Counted from the first letter of the stretch, positions 36,990-48,367 are shown. The stretch is 64,000 nucleotides of DNA from Bacillus vallismortis (GCF_040784915.1 NZ_CP160797.1:4144137-4208136); one strand, 5' to 3'. Numbers and translations: made by a program. Notes: generated by a model from the letters alone, not told the origin.

Positions 36990-38814
36990 CCCAATCATCC
37001 TCTTGTTCCTCTTTATATGGAAGAGTAAATGTAATCGTCGTGCCTTTTCCTTCTATGCTGTCCGCCCAAATATCCCCGCCATGCGCCTGAACCATTTCTC
37101 TGGCAATCGCCAGTCCCAGACCGGTGCCGCCGAGCTTTCTCGTTCTTGCTTTATCCACCCTGTAGAAGCGGTCAAAGACTTTTTCGACATCTTTTTTCGG
37201 AATACCGATCCCTTCATCCTTGACGCTGATATAGAGAAGCTCTTCCTCTTCGTTTACGTCAATTGAGAACGTCACATGTCCGCCTTCCGGTGAGTATTTT
37301 AAAGCGTTGGAAATAATATTATCAAGCACTTGTGTAATTTTATCCTGGTCAATCTCAACGTACAGATTTCTGTCCGGCAGATTACGAATAAATTCCACAT
37401 GCTGTTCTTTTGTCATTTCAAAACGGTCAATAATCAGAGACATAAACCGGACAATTTGAATCCATTCCCGGTTAAATTGATAATCCTTGCTGTCGAATTT
37501 CGAAAGCTGAAGCAAATCATTGACAAGCCGGATCATGCGCTCTGTTTCATTTTGCGTCACCATTAAGAAACGCGGGGCAATGTCTTTATTTTCCCACGCA
37601 CCTTCAGCTAACGCTTCTAAATAACTGCGCATTGTCGTAAGCGGCGTCCGCAGCTCGTGTGATACATTCGCCACGAATTCTCTGCGTTCCTGATCCATTT
37701 TCTCTTGCTCGGTTACATCGTAAAGAACAGCAATTAAGCCATCAATTTTGCCATGTTCCCTTTGAATCACAGAGAAATTCACGCGAAGCACTGTTAGTTG
37801 ATCATCTCGCTCAATTTCAAGCAGCAAAGAATCCTGCTGCTCCACTAAATCTTCAAACGTATAATTCTCTTGAATCCCCAACAAACTCGTAATCGGCATT
37901 TCTAAAGCTGTTTCACGTGAAACGTTCAACAGCTCCAGCGCCGGGCTGTTTAAAAGAATAATCGCTCCGTTTCGGTTTGTAGCGATAACGCCGTCTGTCA
38001 TATAAGCAATAACAGAGGCAAGCTTTCTGCGCTCTCCTTCTGTCATCGCCTGGGCATCTTCAAGCTCTTTCGTTAAGTGATTAAACGTGGTGGCGAGCTG
38101 CCCGATTTCATCATGCCCATACTTTTTAACCTTCCTCGAGAAATTCCCTTTCGCGAGCTCCATGGCCTGCTTTCTCATATCTGAAAGCGGATGGGTGATG
38201 GTTCGTGCCAGAAAAATACCGAGAAGGGCGGTCAAAACGAGCGCCAAACCAGTGCCGGACGCCAGTATCGTGTTGATAGTCTTCATTTGATTAAAGACAT
38301 CTTCCATACTCGCGACAACATAGATCGCGCCGACAACCTCTTGGTTTTCAGTCATGACAGGCTTTGCGGAAATGAGAACTCTGATTTTGCTTTTCGGGTC
38401 ATAGTACTTTCTTAAATACGATTGTTTAGTAGAAAAAATCCTTTTAAATATCAGATCGGTCGTTTGTTTCCCTGCCACTTCCTCACCATACGGCTTTGAA
38501 GAACCGACCACTTCATAGCTTTTATCTACAAAACTAATTTCCCGGACCTCATCACTTTTCGTGAAATCATTCAATATACGGCTGACGTCATCCTTAATAA
38601 CGGTGCTGTCGTTATCGCTTTTATATTCTTGTTCGATATAGTAAGAAAGGTTGTCGATTCGCTGATTCAGTGATTGTTCATAAGAGCTCATCAGTGATTT
38701 CTCGACCTGATTGACAAAATACACCCCAATGATTTGCATGGCAATGATGATCAAAAGCACATATATCAAGGTAATCTTAAATTGGATCGACCGAAAAAAA
38801 CCAACCTTATTCAT
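36979..38814 (-). CDS. walK: WalK (YycG), essential cell-wall sensor histidine kinase
   Basis: 611 residues: helix 1 (about 12-32), extracellular PAS-like domain, helix 2 (about 183-203), HAMP, cytoplasmic PAS (about 265-370), HisKA with FVANVSHELRTPLTT (His391) and HATPase with NIISNALKYSPEGG and LGGTGLGLAIAREM. Phosphorylates WalR to set autolysin expression. A parS-like site lies inside the coding sequence at 37909. Confidence 0.97.
   Translation of the reverse strand: MNKVGFFRSIQFKITLIYVLLIIIAMQIIGVYFVNQVEKSLMSSYEQSLNQRIDNLSYYIEQEYKSDNDSTVIKDDVSRILNDFTKSDEVREISFVDKSYEVVGSSKPYGEEVAGKQTTDLIFKRIFSTKQSYLRKYYDPKSKIRVLISAKPVMTENQEVVGAIYVVASMEDVFNQMKTINTILASGTGLALVLTALLGIFLARTITHPLSDMRKQAMELAKGNFSRKVKKYGHDEIGQLATTFNHLTKELEDAQAMTEGERRKLASVIAYMTDGVIATNRNGAIILLNSPALELLNVSRETALEMPITSLLGIQENYTFEDLVEQQDSLLLEIERDDQLTVLRVNFSVIQREHGKIDGLIAVLYDVTEQEKMDQERREFVANVSHELRTPLTTMRSYLEALAEGAWENKDIAPRFLMVTQNETERMIRLVNDLLQLSKFDSKDYQFNREWIQIVRFMSLIIDRFEMTKEQHVEFIRNLPDRNLYVEIDQDKITQVLDNIISNALKYSPEGGHVTFSIDVNEEEELLYISVKDEGIGIPKKDVEKVFDRFYRVDKARTRKLGGTGLGLAIAREMVQAHGGDIWADSIEGKGTTITFTLPYKEEQEDDWDEA
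37909..37924. other. parS-like Spo0J-binding site inside walK
   Basis: TGTTTCACGTGAAACG, one end base off the palindromic consensus. A parS in yycG has been reported for B. subtilis. Confidence 0.85.
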
Positions 38815-38821
38815 AAGGGCA

Positions 38822-39529
38822 TTAGTCCTGTTCTGGATTTCTCAAGTAATAACCTACGCCGCGGCGTGTGACAATCCAATTTGGATGGCTTGGGTTATCC
38901 TCAATTTTTTCACGAAGCCGGCGGACTGTTACGTCAACCGTTCTGACGTCACCAAAGTAATCATAACCCCAAACGGTTTGAAGCAAATGTTCACGGGTCA
39001 TCACTTGTCCGATATGTTTTGCTAAATAATGAAGCAATTCGAACTCACGATGAGTCAATTCGATTGTTTCATCTCGTTTTGATACGACGTACGCGTCAGG
39101 GAAGATGACAAGAGAGCCGATATGAATTTCGTTAGAGGACGACTCTTCCTCCGCAGGCGCTGTTGTCAGCTGGCGGCGCAAGTTCGCTTTCACACGAGCC
39201 AGAAGCTCACGTGTGCTAAATGGTTTTGTGACATAGTCATCAGCACCGATTTCAAGCCCGATGACCTTGTCAATTTCTGAATCCTTAGCCGTCAGCATAA
39301 TGATCGGCATATCGTATTTCTTTCTGACTTCACGGCACACTTCAACGCCGTCTTTATTAGGAAGCATAATATCTAAAAGAATTAAATCAGGCTGAAGCTC
39401 TTCTACCATTTCAACCGCTTCATTTCCGTCGTGGGCACAGTGCACTTCATAGCCTTCTTTTCTTAAGTTAAATTCCAATATATCTGCAATCGGTTTTTCA
39501 TCATCTACTACAAGGATCTTCTTATCCAT
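38822..39529 (-). CDS. walR: WalR (YycF), essential response regulator
   Basis: 235 residues from ATG 39529. Receiver domain with VVDDEKP and [13 protein letters not shown] (phospho-Asp53), [14 protein letters not shown], and an OmpR/PhoB winged helix (about 135-235; [29 protein letters not shown]). Controls peptidoglycan hydrolase genes. First gene of the six-gene operon. Confidence 0.98.
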   Translation of the reverse strand: MDKKILVVDDEKPIADILEFNLRKEGYEVHCAHDGNEAVEMVEELQPDLILLDIMLPNKDGVEVCREVRKKYDMPIIMLTAKDSEIDKVIGLEIGADDYVTKPFSTRELLARVKANLRRQLTTAPAEEESSSNEIHIGSLVIFPDAYVVSKRDETIELTHREFELLHYLAKHIGQVMTREHLLQTVWGYDYFGDVRTVDVTVRRLREKIEDNPSHPNWIVTRRGVGYYLRNPEQD

Positions 39530-39872
39530 CATTTTGATTTCCTCCTGCCGAATAACTTCTTTTCATCTAAATAACATTCGTTTCATCACTTATGGCCCGT
39601 GTAAACATTGGGTCCTTGTCTATTATAACGGTTAAAGGTCAAAAGATAAAAAAAATAAAGGTTTAGAAAAAAACACATGTTTCACCTTTATCCGCCAATT
39701 GTTTCTCTTTTGTCATGCTAGTCAAATTTTTATAAAAAAGATAACTTAACTGAAACCTCCCGACATCGGAATGCGTCTTTATCGATGACGTCTTCTTCTT
39801 TGAGCCGGCCGCAGGGCCGGTTCTCCCTTTTTCTTCTATTATAACACTTCTCATGTTCGCCTTTTCCTAAAA
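39530..39872. other. walR upstream region
   Basis: About 340 bases holding the wal operon promoter region; a minus-strand TATAAT lies near 39626. A GC-rich hairpin (GAGCCGGCC/GGGCCGGTTC, about 39807-39832) followed by CCCTTTTTC on the plus strand is unexplained. I see no gene here. Confidence 0.5.
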
Positions 39873-39904
39873 GAAAAAACGCACCTACAATTGCAGATGC
39901 GTTT
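39873..39904 (-). terminator. Terminator of the trnY tRNA operon
   Basis: ACGCATCTGCAATTGTAGGTGCGT stem region (palindromic, minus strand) followed by TTTTTT, 7 bases after tRNA-Phe; bases written in two halves: ACGCATCTGCAA and TTGTAGGTGCGT. Confidence 0.85.
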
Positions 39905-39910
39905 GGTAAG

Positions 39911-39983
<73 letters not shown>

Positions 39984-40018
39984 AAATGTTTTATTTTTCT
40001 CTACTAAGTAAAGTAAAA

Positions 40019-40095
40019 TGGCGGTCCGGACGGGACTCGAACCCGCGACCTCCTGCGTGACAGGCAGGCATTCTAACCAACTGAACTACCGGACC
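40019..40095 (-). tRNA. trnY-Asp: tRNA-Asp (GTC)
   Basis: 77 nt with encoded CCA; acceptor GGTCCGG/CCGGACC, anticodon loop CTGTCAC with GTC, T-arm GGGTTCGAGTCCC. Confidence 0.97.
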
Positions 40096-40176
40096 TTACA
40101 GTAATTGCCTGGAGAGCTGTCGTGTCAGCCCTCGCAGACAAATAAGGAATTTAGCAATAACGCTAAAGTAAATCAA

Positions 40177-40248
40177 TGACCCGTACGGGATTCGAACCCG
40201 TGTTACCGCCGTGAAAGGGCGGTGTCTTAACCGCTTGACCAACGGGCC
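40177..40248 (-). tRNA. trnY-Glu: tRNA-Glu (TTC)
   Basis: 72 nt; acceptor GGCCCGT/ACGGGTC, anticodon loop CTTTCAC with TTC, T-arm GGGTTCGAATCCC. CCA not encoded. Confidence 0.97.
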
Positions 40249-40257
40249 TTCACGAAA

Positions 40258-40333
40258 TGGTGAGCCATGAAGGACTCGAACCTTCGACCCTCTGATTAAA
40301 AGTCAGATGCTCTACCAACTGAGCTAATGGCTC
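40258..40333 (-). tRNA. trnY-Lys: tRNA-Lys (TTT)
   Basis: 76 nt with encoded CCA; acceptor GAGCCAT/ATGGCTC, anticodon loop CTTTTAA with TTT, T-arm AGGTTCGAGTCCT. First tRNA of the Lys-Glu-Asp-Phe operon. Confidence 0.97.
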
Positions 40334-40511
40334 TTAAGATGTCGGAGTTTCCATAGAGCAAACAACTTTGACCAAGTTCTTATCTAGTACTCTATTGAAG
40401 CAGTTTCCGTAACAACGAGATTTATAATATCACGAACAAATAGAAGTGGCAATAACTTTTTTGGTTTTTTTCATATTTTTTTCTTAGACCAACTTAGATG
40501 CGGCTTTCAAA

Positions 40512-40540
40512 CAAAAAACAAGCCCCTGGATTCAGGGGCC
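40512..40540 (-). terminator. Terminator of purA
   Basis: GCCCCTG/CAGGGGC stem and TTGTTTTTTG on the minus strand. Confidence 0.85.
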
Positions 40541-40555
40541 TGAAGCATAATCTAT

Positions 40556-41863
<1,308 letters not shown>

Positions 41864-41930
41864 TTAACCTTTAAAACGATTCTATTCAAACAAATCAAGT
41901 TTATCAGTGAAGAAACAGAAAGTCAATCTT

Positions 41931-41971
41931 AAATCCGAACATTAAATTAATATAAAACTATATTCGTTCGC
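41931..41971. promoter_or_regulatory. PurR operator (PurBox pair) upstream of purA
   Basis: AAATCCGAACATT (41931-41943) fits the PurBox consensus AWWWCCGAACWWT exactly; a weaker inverted copy with GTTCG lies at about 41959-41971, 16 bases away, the usual spacing. PurR repression of purA is known. Confidence 0.8.
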
Positions 41972-42052
41972 TTCCATTCTTTTTAGAAGCGTTTTCTAAC
42001 GGCTTCGTCATAAAAAGCTTGTGAAACTTTTGTCCTTTAGCATGAAAAAGTA

Positions 42053-42475
42053 TCACTTGCCTGAAATCCCTTTGGTATTCATAAAAACGACTCGCCAGCC
42101 GTCTGGATCCTCTATCGTCACGCCTCCATGACTCCAGTACGGGTTCTCTGATTCGACCTCTTGATAGCCCATGTGTTTTAGCCTTGAAGTGACCGATGCC
42201 AGTTCATTCACATTCGGCACATAAAAAACGAGGAGGCTGTCGGGATGTGAAACTGGAGCAGTGCTTTCCCCATCCTCATACTGGGTGAATTCCAAATGAT
42301 AATCGGCATGAGGAAGGCCGAACATGACACCTCCATACCCGTTATGCTGCGAAAATCCGCCAATTCGTTTCAAGTCCAGTCCCTCTTCGTAAAAACGAAT
42401 GATCTCATCAAGCTGGCCTGTAGGCCGCGCAATCCGGATTTGCGCTGCGTGAAAAGATGAAAAACAGTATCCCAT
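42053..42475 (-). CDS. yycE: YycE, VOC-family (glyoxalase/bleomycin-resistance fold) protein
   Basis: 140 residues with two beta-alpha-beta-beta-beta modules: AQIRIARPTGQLDEIIRFYE, HADYHLEFTQYEDG, and VTIEDPDGWRVVFMNTKG. Enzyme or binding function unknown. Single gene between purA and dnaC, as in strain 168. Confidence 0.92.
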   Translation of the reverse strand: MGYCFSSFHAAQIRIARPTGQLDEIIRFYEEGLDLKRIGGFSQHNGYGGVMFGLPHADYHLEFTQYEDGESTAPVSHPDSLLVFYVPNVNELASVTSRLKHMGYQEVESENPYWSHGGVTIEDPDGWRVVFMNTKGISGK

Positions 42476-42567
42476 GTTACCATCTCCTTTACGCCCTATT
42501 TTATTAAACCGCTTTCAAATTCACATCCGCTGTGCGTCCGGTTTTTCTTCCATCTTTCGAATGAAAA

Positions 42568-42594
42568 AAACCCCAAGATCAGCTCTTGGGGTTT
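42568..42594 (-). terminator. Terminator of dnaC
   Basis: AAACCCCAAGA/TCTTGGGGTTT with TT-rich tail; it overlaps the last bases of the dnaC stop codon. Confidence 0.85.
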
Positions 42595-43957
42595 ATGCAC
42601 CGGGCGGAACACCTGCGTCATCAAAACGCCGTTCCAGGTTGACGAATTTATTGTATTCTTTTACGAACGCAAGAGACACGGTTCCTACCGGGCCGTTACG
42701 CTGTTTGGCAATAATGATTTCGATAATATTTTTATTCTCAGATTCTTTGTCATAGTAGTCGTCACGATAAAGGAACGCGACAATATCCGCGTCCTGCTCG
42801 ATACTTCCAGATTCCCGGATATCAGACATCATCGGACGTTTATCCTGACGCTGCTCAACGCCCCGGGAAAGCTGAGAAAGCGCGATAACAGGGACTTGCA
42901 GCTCCCTGGCGATCGACTTCAGTTCACGGGAAATTTCTGATACTTCCTGCTGACGGTTATCCTTTGAACGTCCGCTTCCCTGAATCAATTGCAGATAGTC
43001 TATCAAAATCATGCCTAGTCCGCTTTCCTGCTTCAAGCGGCGGCATTTGGCGCGGATTTCACTCACGCGGATACCCGGTGTATCGTCAATGTAAATCCCG
43101 CTGTTCGACAGGCTTCCCATCGCCATTGTCAGTTTGCCCCAATCCTCTTCCGTCAGGTTGCCGGTACGAAGATTTTGGGCATTGATGTTTCCTTCGGCAC
43201 AAAGCATACGCATAACGAGCTGCTCTGCACCCATCTCAAGACTGAAAATCGCTACGCTCTCGTCGGTTTTGGTCGCCACGTTTTGTGCGATGTTCAGGGC
43301 AAAGGCCGTTTTCCCCACTGACGGACGGGCGGCGACAATGATCAAATCGTTGCGCTGGAACCCGGCAGTCATCCGGTCAAGCTCCGTAAATCCTGTCGGA
43401 ATTCCGGTTATATCGCCTTTACGATTGTGAAGCTGTTCGATATTGTCATAGGTCTGGACAAGGACGTCCTTAATGTTTTGGAAGGCACTCGTGTTTTTGC
43501 GCTGCGCCACTTCCATAATCGTTTTTTCCGCTTCACTGAGTAAATCCTCGACCTCATCCTCACGGGTATATCCGTCTTGAGCGATGGTTGTCGCAGTTCT
43601 GATTAATCGGCGAAGAATCGATTTTTCCTCAACGATTTTCGCATAATATTCTATGTTAGCCGCTGTCGGCACTGAGTTTGCGATATCTGTCAGATACGAA
43701 ATGCCACCCACTTCTTCCAGCAGTTCTGTGTTCGCAAGCTCTGACGTAACCGTCACTAGATCAACCGGTTCACCTCGGTCACCGAGCACCAGCATCGCAT
43801 TATAGATTTTTTGGTGGGACATTCTATAGAAATCATCTGGAATCAATACTTCTGAAGCCAGTGTTAAAGCAGACGGCTGTAAAAAAATAGCGCCTAACAC
43901 GGCTTGTTCGGCTTCTATATTTTGCGGAGGAAGCCGATCATTTAGAAGGTCTGTCAT
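42593..43957 (-). CDS. dnaC: DnaC, replicative DNA helicase
   Basis: 454 residues from ATG 43957. Hexameric DnaB-family helicase: N-terminal domain (NIEAEQAVLGAIFLQP), linker, and RecA-like motor with ARPSVGKTAFALN (Walker A, about 207), MILIDYLQLI (Walker B) and GSIEQDADIVAFLYRDD. In B. subtilis naming this is dnaC (ortholog of E. coli dnaB). Confidence 0.98.
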   Translation of the reverse strand: MTDLLNDRLPPQNIEAEQAVLGAIFLQPSALTLASEVLIPDDFYRMSHQKIYNAMLVLGDRGEPVDLVTVTSELANTELLEEVGGISYLTDIANSVPTAANIEYYAKIVEEKSILRRLIRTATTIAQDGYTREDEVEDLLSEAEKTIMEVAQRKNTSAFQNIKDVLVQTYDNIEQLHNRKGDITGIPTGFTELDRMTAGFQRNDLIIVAARPSVGKTAFALNIAQNVATKTDESVAIFSLEMGAEQLVMRMLCAEGNINAQNLRTGNLTEEDWGKLTMAMGSLSNSGIYIDDTPGIRVSEIRAKCRRLKQESGLGMILIDYLQLIQGSGRSKDNRQQEVSEISRELKSIARELQVPVIALSQLSRGVEQRQDKRPMMSDIRESGSIEQDADIVAFLYRDDYYDKESENKNIIEIIIAKQRNGPVGTVSLAFVKEYNKFVNLERRFDDAGVPPGA

Positions 43958-44126
43958 GCTAAGCACCGTCCTCTCATTAAAAAATCTCCAAACTCCATTC
44001 TACCATTTCCACAGAAAAAAAATAGAAAAATTGTCTGTTTCCTGTTTTTTTCAGGTAGCCGATTGGATCGTTTCGGACAGTAACAGGTCGGGAAAGACGA
44101 AATAAAACGTGAGGGAGGAATGAAAG

Positions 44127-44327
44127 ATGATGAAAGAATATGCCGTTACACCCAATGTCGATGCGGATGGCTGGTTTATTAAGGTGGAGAATGTGGCGCC
44201 GACAGCTTTGTATACATCTAAAGACGCCGCAATTGAAAAAGCCAAACAGGTGGCAAAAGAAAACAGTCCGGCAAAGCTTGTGATTTATGACAAGTTTAAA
44301 AATGTAGAAGAGGAATACTCATATTAA
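44127..44327 (+). CDS. yycD: YycD, small DUF2188-type protein
   Basis: 66 residues; MMKEYAVTPNVDADGWFIKV and KDAAIEKAKQVAKENSPAKL fit the small DUF2188 beta-beta-alpha fold. GGGAGG upstream. Function unknown. Confidence 0.85.
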   Translation: MMKEYAVTPNVDADGWFIKVENVAPTALYTSKDAAIEKAKQVAKENSPAKLVIYDKFKNVEEEYSY

Positions 44328-44334
44328 TGAATGA

Positions 44335-44361
44335 AACCCTTCGCGGCAGCGGGGGGTTTTT
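44335..44361 (+). terminator. Terminator after yycD
   Basis: ACCCTTCGC/GCGGGGGGT stem with TTTTT. Confidence 0.7.
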
Positions 44362-44373
44362 AGCGGTATCGCC

Positions 44374-44577
44374 TTATTTCATCCATTGGAAACCTGTGTG
44401 CATCATCAGATCCGCCGCTTTTTGATATAGATCCCACTCCTCGAACGAAGCACATTTCCCCATCAGTTCTTGAAGCTTTAGCCTCACTGCTAAATATTCT
44501 TCAAAGGTGACAGCTTTCTCAGTGTCTTTTTGTCGTTCATTCAGCATTTGTTTTAATAATGGCAACTGCGTGTACAT
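44374..44577 (-). CDS. yyzB: YyzB, small protein
   Basis: 67 residues from ATG 44577 (GGAGGG upstream), helical and charged: YTQLPLLKQMLNERQKDTEK and FEEYLAVRLKLQELMGK. Function unknown. Its position between yycD and yycC matches yyzB of strain 168. Confidence 0.75.
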   Translation of the reverse strand: MYTQLPLLKQMLNERQKDTEKAVTFEEYLAVRLKLQELMGKCASFEEWDLYQKAADLMMHTGFQWMK

Positions 44578-44697
44578 AGGAACCCTCCTTACCTCTTTTA
44601 TAACGGGCATTTTCGGATTGCTCTACTCCTTTGTGACATCTTCTTACGTTTCCCATCTGATTCTTGTACAATGGACAGAAGAGAGGAGGAATCTTTT

Positions 44698-44841
44698 GTG
44701 AGACCTTTGCAAATTTCTGCTGAAACTGCACAAAAGCTTGCAGAGTCCTTGAATCTGCCGCTTGAACAGATCATGCATATGCCTCAGCATATCCTGCTTG
44801 CCAAATTGGCCGAATTGCAGAAAGAAGAAGAACAATCGTAG
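44698..44841 (+). CDS. yycC: YycC, small conserved protein
   Basis: 47 residues starting at GTG with GAGGAGG 7 bases upstream: RPLQISAETAQKLAESLNLP and MPQHILLAKLAELQKEEEQS. Helix-rich; function unknown. Confidence 0.88.
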   Translation: MRPLQISAETAQKLAESLNLPLEQIMHMPQHILLAKLAELQKEEEQS

Positions 44842-44913
44842 CATTCGTTCGCATACTTGCTGATATCTTATGGAATTATATTTAGTATATGTTAGAAAGA
44901 AGGAGTAACTGCT

Positions 44914-46116
44914 TTGCCAAAACACAAAAACATCCAATCTTTTTGGCTGATCATCGGCATTATCTTTATCGCCTTTAACTTGAGACCAGCGATCACTTCA
45001 GTTGGTCCGGTCATCAGCTCAATCAGGGCAGATCTTCATATGTCGAATGGGACAGCCGGATTTTTAACAGCGCTGCCGCTGCTTTCGTTTGCGGTTCTTT
45101 CTCCGCTTGCGCCTAAGTTTGGACAGCGGCTTGGAAATGAACGGACCTTATGGCTCGGCCTTCTGATATTATTGATCGGGATTTTGCTTCGTTCTGCCGG
45201 CTTGATCTCGGCCTTATTTGCCGGAACGGCATTAATCGGCATCGGCATTGCCATCGGAAACGTTCTGCTCCCAAGCTTAATTAAGCATAAATACCCTGAA
45301 AAATCAGGAATCATGATCAGCTTATATACCACCTCAATGTGTATATTCGCCGCTTTAGCGTCAGGTGTCAGTGTACCTCTGGCAGCACAAATGGAGGGCG
45401 GATGGAAACAGGCCTTTCTCTTATGGGGCGGTTTAGCTTTCCTTGCATTGCTAATCTGGATTCCTCAGCTGCGCCACCGGGATACGGCAAACAAGGCGGT
45501 AAAGCTACAAACCAGTTCCATTTGGGCTTCCAAAATGGCATGGCATGTCACCATTTTTATGGGACTGCAATCCTTTTTATTTTACAGCAGCATCGCATGG
45601 TTTCCCGAAATTCTCCGTTCACACGGGATTGATACGTCAACAGCCGGATGGATGGTGTCACTCATGCAATTTGCGAGTCTGCCTTCCACGTTTCTGACAC
45701 CTGTTTTCGCAGATCGCTTGAAACACCAGCGCGGCATTGTTGCGGGGCTGACTGCCGTTTATCTCATCGGACTATGCGGATTGCTGGCGGGCGGCAGCCA
45801 TATCCTGCTTGCCGTCTGGATGATCATCATCGGTATCGGACAAGGCTCCAGCATTAGTCTGGCGCTCACTTTGATTGGTCTCCGCAGTGAAAATGCCCAG
45901 CAGGCCGCCGCGCTGTCAGGCATGTCTCAGTCGTTCGGCTACCTGCTTGCAGCCGTCGGGCCAATCTTTGTCGGCTATCTCTTTGACCAGACGCATTCAT
46001 GGACAATGCCGCTTGTCCTTCTCATTGCCGCCCTGATCACAATGGGAGCAGCCGGGCTGGGAGCCGGTCGGGATCAATACATTCTTCAGCCAGAGAAACA
46101 AAGAAATTCAGCCTAA
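44914..46116 (+). CDS. yycB: YycB, MFS transporter (CynX/NimT family)
   Basis: 400 residues, 12 predicted helices; NLRPAITSVGPVISSIRADL at helix 1 is typical of the cyanate/nitroimidazole-type MFS group. TTG start after AAGGAGTAA. Substrate unknown. Confidence 0.9.
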   Translation: MPKHKNIQSFWLIIGIIFIAFNLRPAITSVGPVISSIRADLHMSNGTAGFLTALPLLSFAVLSPLAPKFGQRLGNERTLWLGLLILLIGILLRSAGLISALFAGTALIGIGIAIGNVLLPSLIKHKYPEKSGIMISLYTTSMCIFAALASGVSVPLAAQMEGGWKQAFLLWGGLAFLALLIWIPQLRHRDTANKAVKLQTSSIWASKMAWHVTIFMGLQSFLFYSSIAWFPEILRSHGIDTSTAGWMVSLMQFASLPSTFLTPVFADRLKHQRGIVAGLTAVYLIGLCGLLAGGSHILLAVWMIIIGIGQGSSISLALTLIGLRSENAQQAAALSGMSQSFGYLLAAVGPIFVGYLFDQTHSWTMPLVLLIAALITMGAAGLGAGRDQYILQPEKQRNSA

Positions 46117-46144
46117 AAAGCGGGGAAGATCTCTCCGCTTTTTT
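46115..46144 (+). terminator. Terminator of yycB
   Basis: AAAAGCGGGGA/TCTCCGCTTTT stem followed by Ts. Confidence 0.85.
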
Positions 46145-46232
46145 CCATGAAATTCTTTGAATAGTTATGGTTTATTCATAAGTTTTTCATATTTGTTTTT
46201 TACAATTAGACACCATAAAGAGGTGAAAAACG

Positions 46233-48329
46233 ATGAAAAACAAACGATTCGACTTTATCCTTATTCTCATTTTGCTTGCAGCGGCTTTTCTAAATACGTA
46301 TAACATTTGGCAGGATGACACAGCGAACCAATACTATTTGGCGGCTGTGAAAAGCATGACGCTAAGCTTCCACAATTTCTTCTATGCGTCTTTTGACCCT
46401 TCCGGATTTGTAACAGTGGATAAACCGCCTGTTGTTTTATGGGTTCAAACGATTTTCGCACTGGTTTTCGGCGTTCACACGTGGAGTGTAATCATGCCTC
46501 AGGCTCTCGCCGGAGTTGGATCTGTATACCTTATCTACAGAATGATCAAACCGGCCTTTGGAATTGGAGCGGCCCGCATTGCCGCACTTGTCATGGCACT
46601 GACGCCTATTGCAGCAGCCGTCAGCCGAACAAACAACATTGACAGCATGCTTGTCTTTACCTTATTGCTCGGTTCAGCTTGCCTGCTTCGGGCAGTAAAG
46701 CAAGGCAAACTGCTTTGGCTGTTGACGGCATTTGCCCTGATTGGACTCGCCTTTAATATGAAAATGATGCAAGCGTTTATGGTATTGCCTGCATTTGTGT
46801 TATTCTACCTGATTGCATCTCGGGTTTCTCTGAAGAAAAAAATCGGCTCTCTGATTCTGTCTCTCATCCTTCTGACAAGCCTTTCGCTCTCATGGGCAGT
46901 TGTGGTCGATTCAGCCTCATCTACCAGCCGCCCGTATGTCGGAAGCAGCCAGACCAACTCAGTGTTAGAACTGGCCTTCGGTTACAACGGCACAGAGCGT
47001 CTGTTAGGACAAACCACTGGTCTTGCAAAGGGTGATACAATTGCCGCCGGCGGTAACACGCAGAATCATAACACCATGCAAACGCCAAACGGAAGCGGAT
47101 CATTTTCCTCTCAGGACGGAACCAGCAAAACTGACGGAAGTGTCAGCAATCAAAACGATAACCAATCATTCCAGAACAACTCACAGGCACCTCAGCCGCC
47201 CAGCGGACAGACCGGCGCTTCCAATGGAGGCGGTGGCACACCTCCAACAAGAGGTAACGGACCTGGAAACGGAGGACCTGGCGGTGGCGGCGGAACAAGC
47301 ATGACTATGTTCGGCACCGGCGATGCAGGACCGCTTCGTCTCTTCCAATCGGCGCTTTCCGGCCAAATCAGTTGGATGCTTCCATTCGCATTGATCGGAT
47401 TGCTGGGCGGAATCGTCAGCTGGTACCGTGATCGCCGCGGACAAGCAGCTGAAATGAAAGAAACGATCTTCTGGACAGCTTGGCTCGTTCCTGTGGCTGG
47501 TTTCTTCAGCGTCGCAGGATTCTTCCACCAGTATTATTTGATCATGCTGGCACCGCCGATTGCCGCACTTTCCGGCATTGGCTGGTATACGATGTACCGT
47601 TTATACAAAAACAATAAAGACTGGGCCAGCTGCCTGCTGCCCGCAGCCGTTCTGATCACAGCCGCGTTTCAGGTTTATATTCTGAGCGCTTATACAAGCC
47701 AAATCGGCAGTGTATGGATGTATGTACTGGGACTATTAGGATTTGGCGTCACTCTTGCGCTTCTGATGCTTAAACGCAGCCATCCGTTCAGCAAGCAGCT
47801 GACCATCATCAGCCTATGCGTTCTGCTGCTCGCACCGGTCTACTGGTCAGCAACACCGCTTCTATACGGAGGCAACAGCGTCCTTCCGGAATCGGGTCCG
47901 CAGCTCAAAAGTTCAGCAAACGGCGGGAGCATGTTCTCCTCAGAGGTCGACACCGCACTCCTGTCCTATCTGAGAAAGCATAATACCGGTGAAGAGTATT
48001 TATTCGCTACTTTGACAACCGTAACAGCTGCGCCATACATCATTAATGAAAATGAATCTGTTATGGCAATGGGCGGATTTAACGGCACAGATCCTATTCT
48101 GACTGTTTCCGAACTGAAAAAACTGGTCAAAGAAGGAAAAGTGAAATACTTCCTTCTGTCAGAAAATAACTCAGGCAACAGCGATCTTGTTTCCTGGATT
48201 AAGAAAACCGGAAAAGAAATATCATCTTACGAGTACAGCAGTTCCTCCAGCGGCACAAACAGCAGTCATCAAGGCATGAGAGGAGGACCTGGCGGTGAAA
48301 GCCAGCAAACTCTTTATCTTGTGGAATAA
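46233..48329 (+). CDS. yycA: YycA, membrane glycosyltransferase (GT39/PMT-like)
   Basis: 698 residues. About 11-13 helices with the family's first-loop acidic motif (NIWQDDTANQYYL and SFDPSGFVTVDKPPVVLWVQ), suggesting transfer from a polyprenyl-linked sugar. A long low-complexity extracytoplasmic segment (about 265-365) rich in Gly, Asn, Ser and Gln separates helices, and a soluble C-terminal domain ends the protein. GAGGTG upstream. Acceptor unknown. Confidence 0.88.
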   Translation: MKNKRFDFILILILLAAAFLNTYNIWQDDTANQYYLAAVKSMTLSFHNFFYASFDPSGFVTVDKPPVVLWVQTIFALVFGVHTWSVIMPQALAGVGSVYLIYRMIKPAFGIGAARIAALVMALTPIAAAVSRTNNIDSMLVFTLLLGSACLLRAVKQGKLLWLLTAFALIGLAFNMKMMQAFMVLPAFVLFYLIASRVSLKKKIGSLILSLILLTSLSLSWAVVVDSASSTSRPYVGSSQTNSVLELAFGYNGTERLLGQTTGLAKGDTIAAGGNTQNHNTMQTPNGSGSFSSQDGTSKTDGSVSNQNDNQSFQNNSQAPQPPSGQTGASNGGGGTPPTRGNGPGNGGPGGGGGTSMTMFGTGDAGPLRLFQSALSGQISWMLPFALIGLLGGIVSWYRDRRGQAAEMKETIFWTAWLVPVAGFFSVAGFFHQYYLIMLAPPIAALSGIGWYTMYRLYKNNKDWASCLLPAAVLITAAFQVYILSAYTSQIGSVWMYVLGLLGFGVTLALLMLKRSHPFSKQLTIISLCVLLLAPVYWSATPLLYGGNSVLPESGPQLKSSANGGSMFSSEVDTALLSYLRKHNTGEEYLFATLTTVTAAPYIINENESVMAMGGFNGTDPILTVSELKKLVKEGKVKYFLLSENNSGNSDLVSWIKKTGKEISSYEYSSSSSGTNSSHQGMRGGPGGESQQTLYLVE

Positions 48330-48334
48330 ATAAA

Positions 48335-48367
48335 AAAAGAGGCTTGGATTGCTCCAAGCCTTCTTTT
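48335..48367. terminator. Bidirectional terminator between yycA and rplI
   Basis: AAGAGGCTTGGA/TCCAAGCCTTCTT stem flanked by A and T runs; genes converge. Confidence 0.85.

Noticed and set aside
46900..47350. Glycine/asparagine-rich segment of YycA as a repeat element
   Set aside because: It is a low-complexity loop inside one open frame and similar segments exist in the strain 168 protein.
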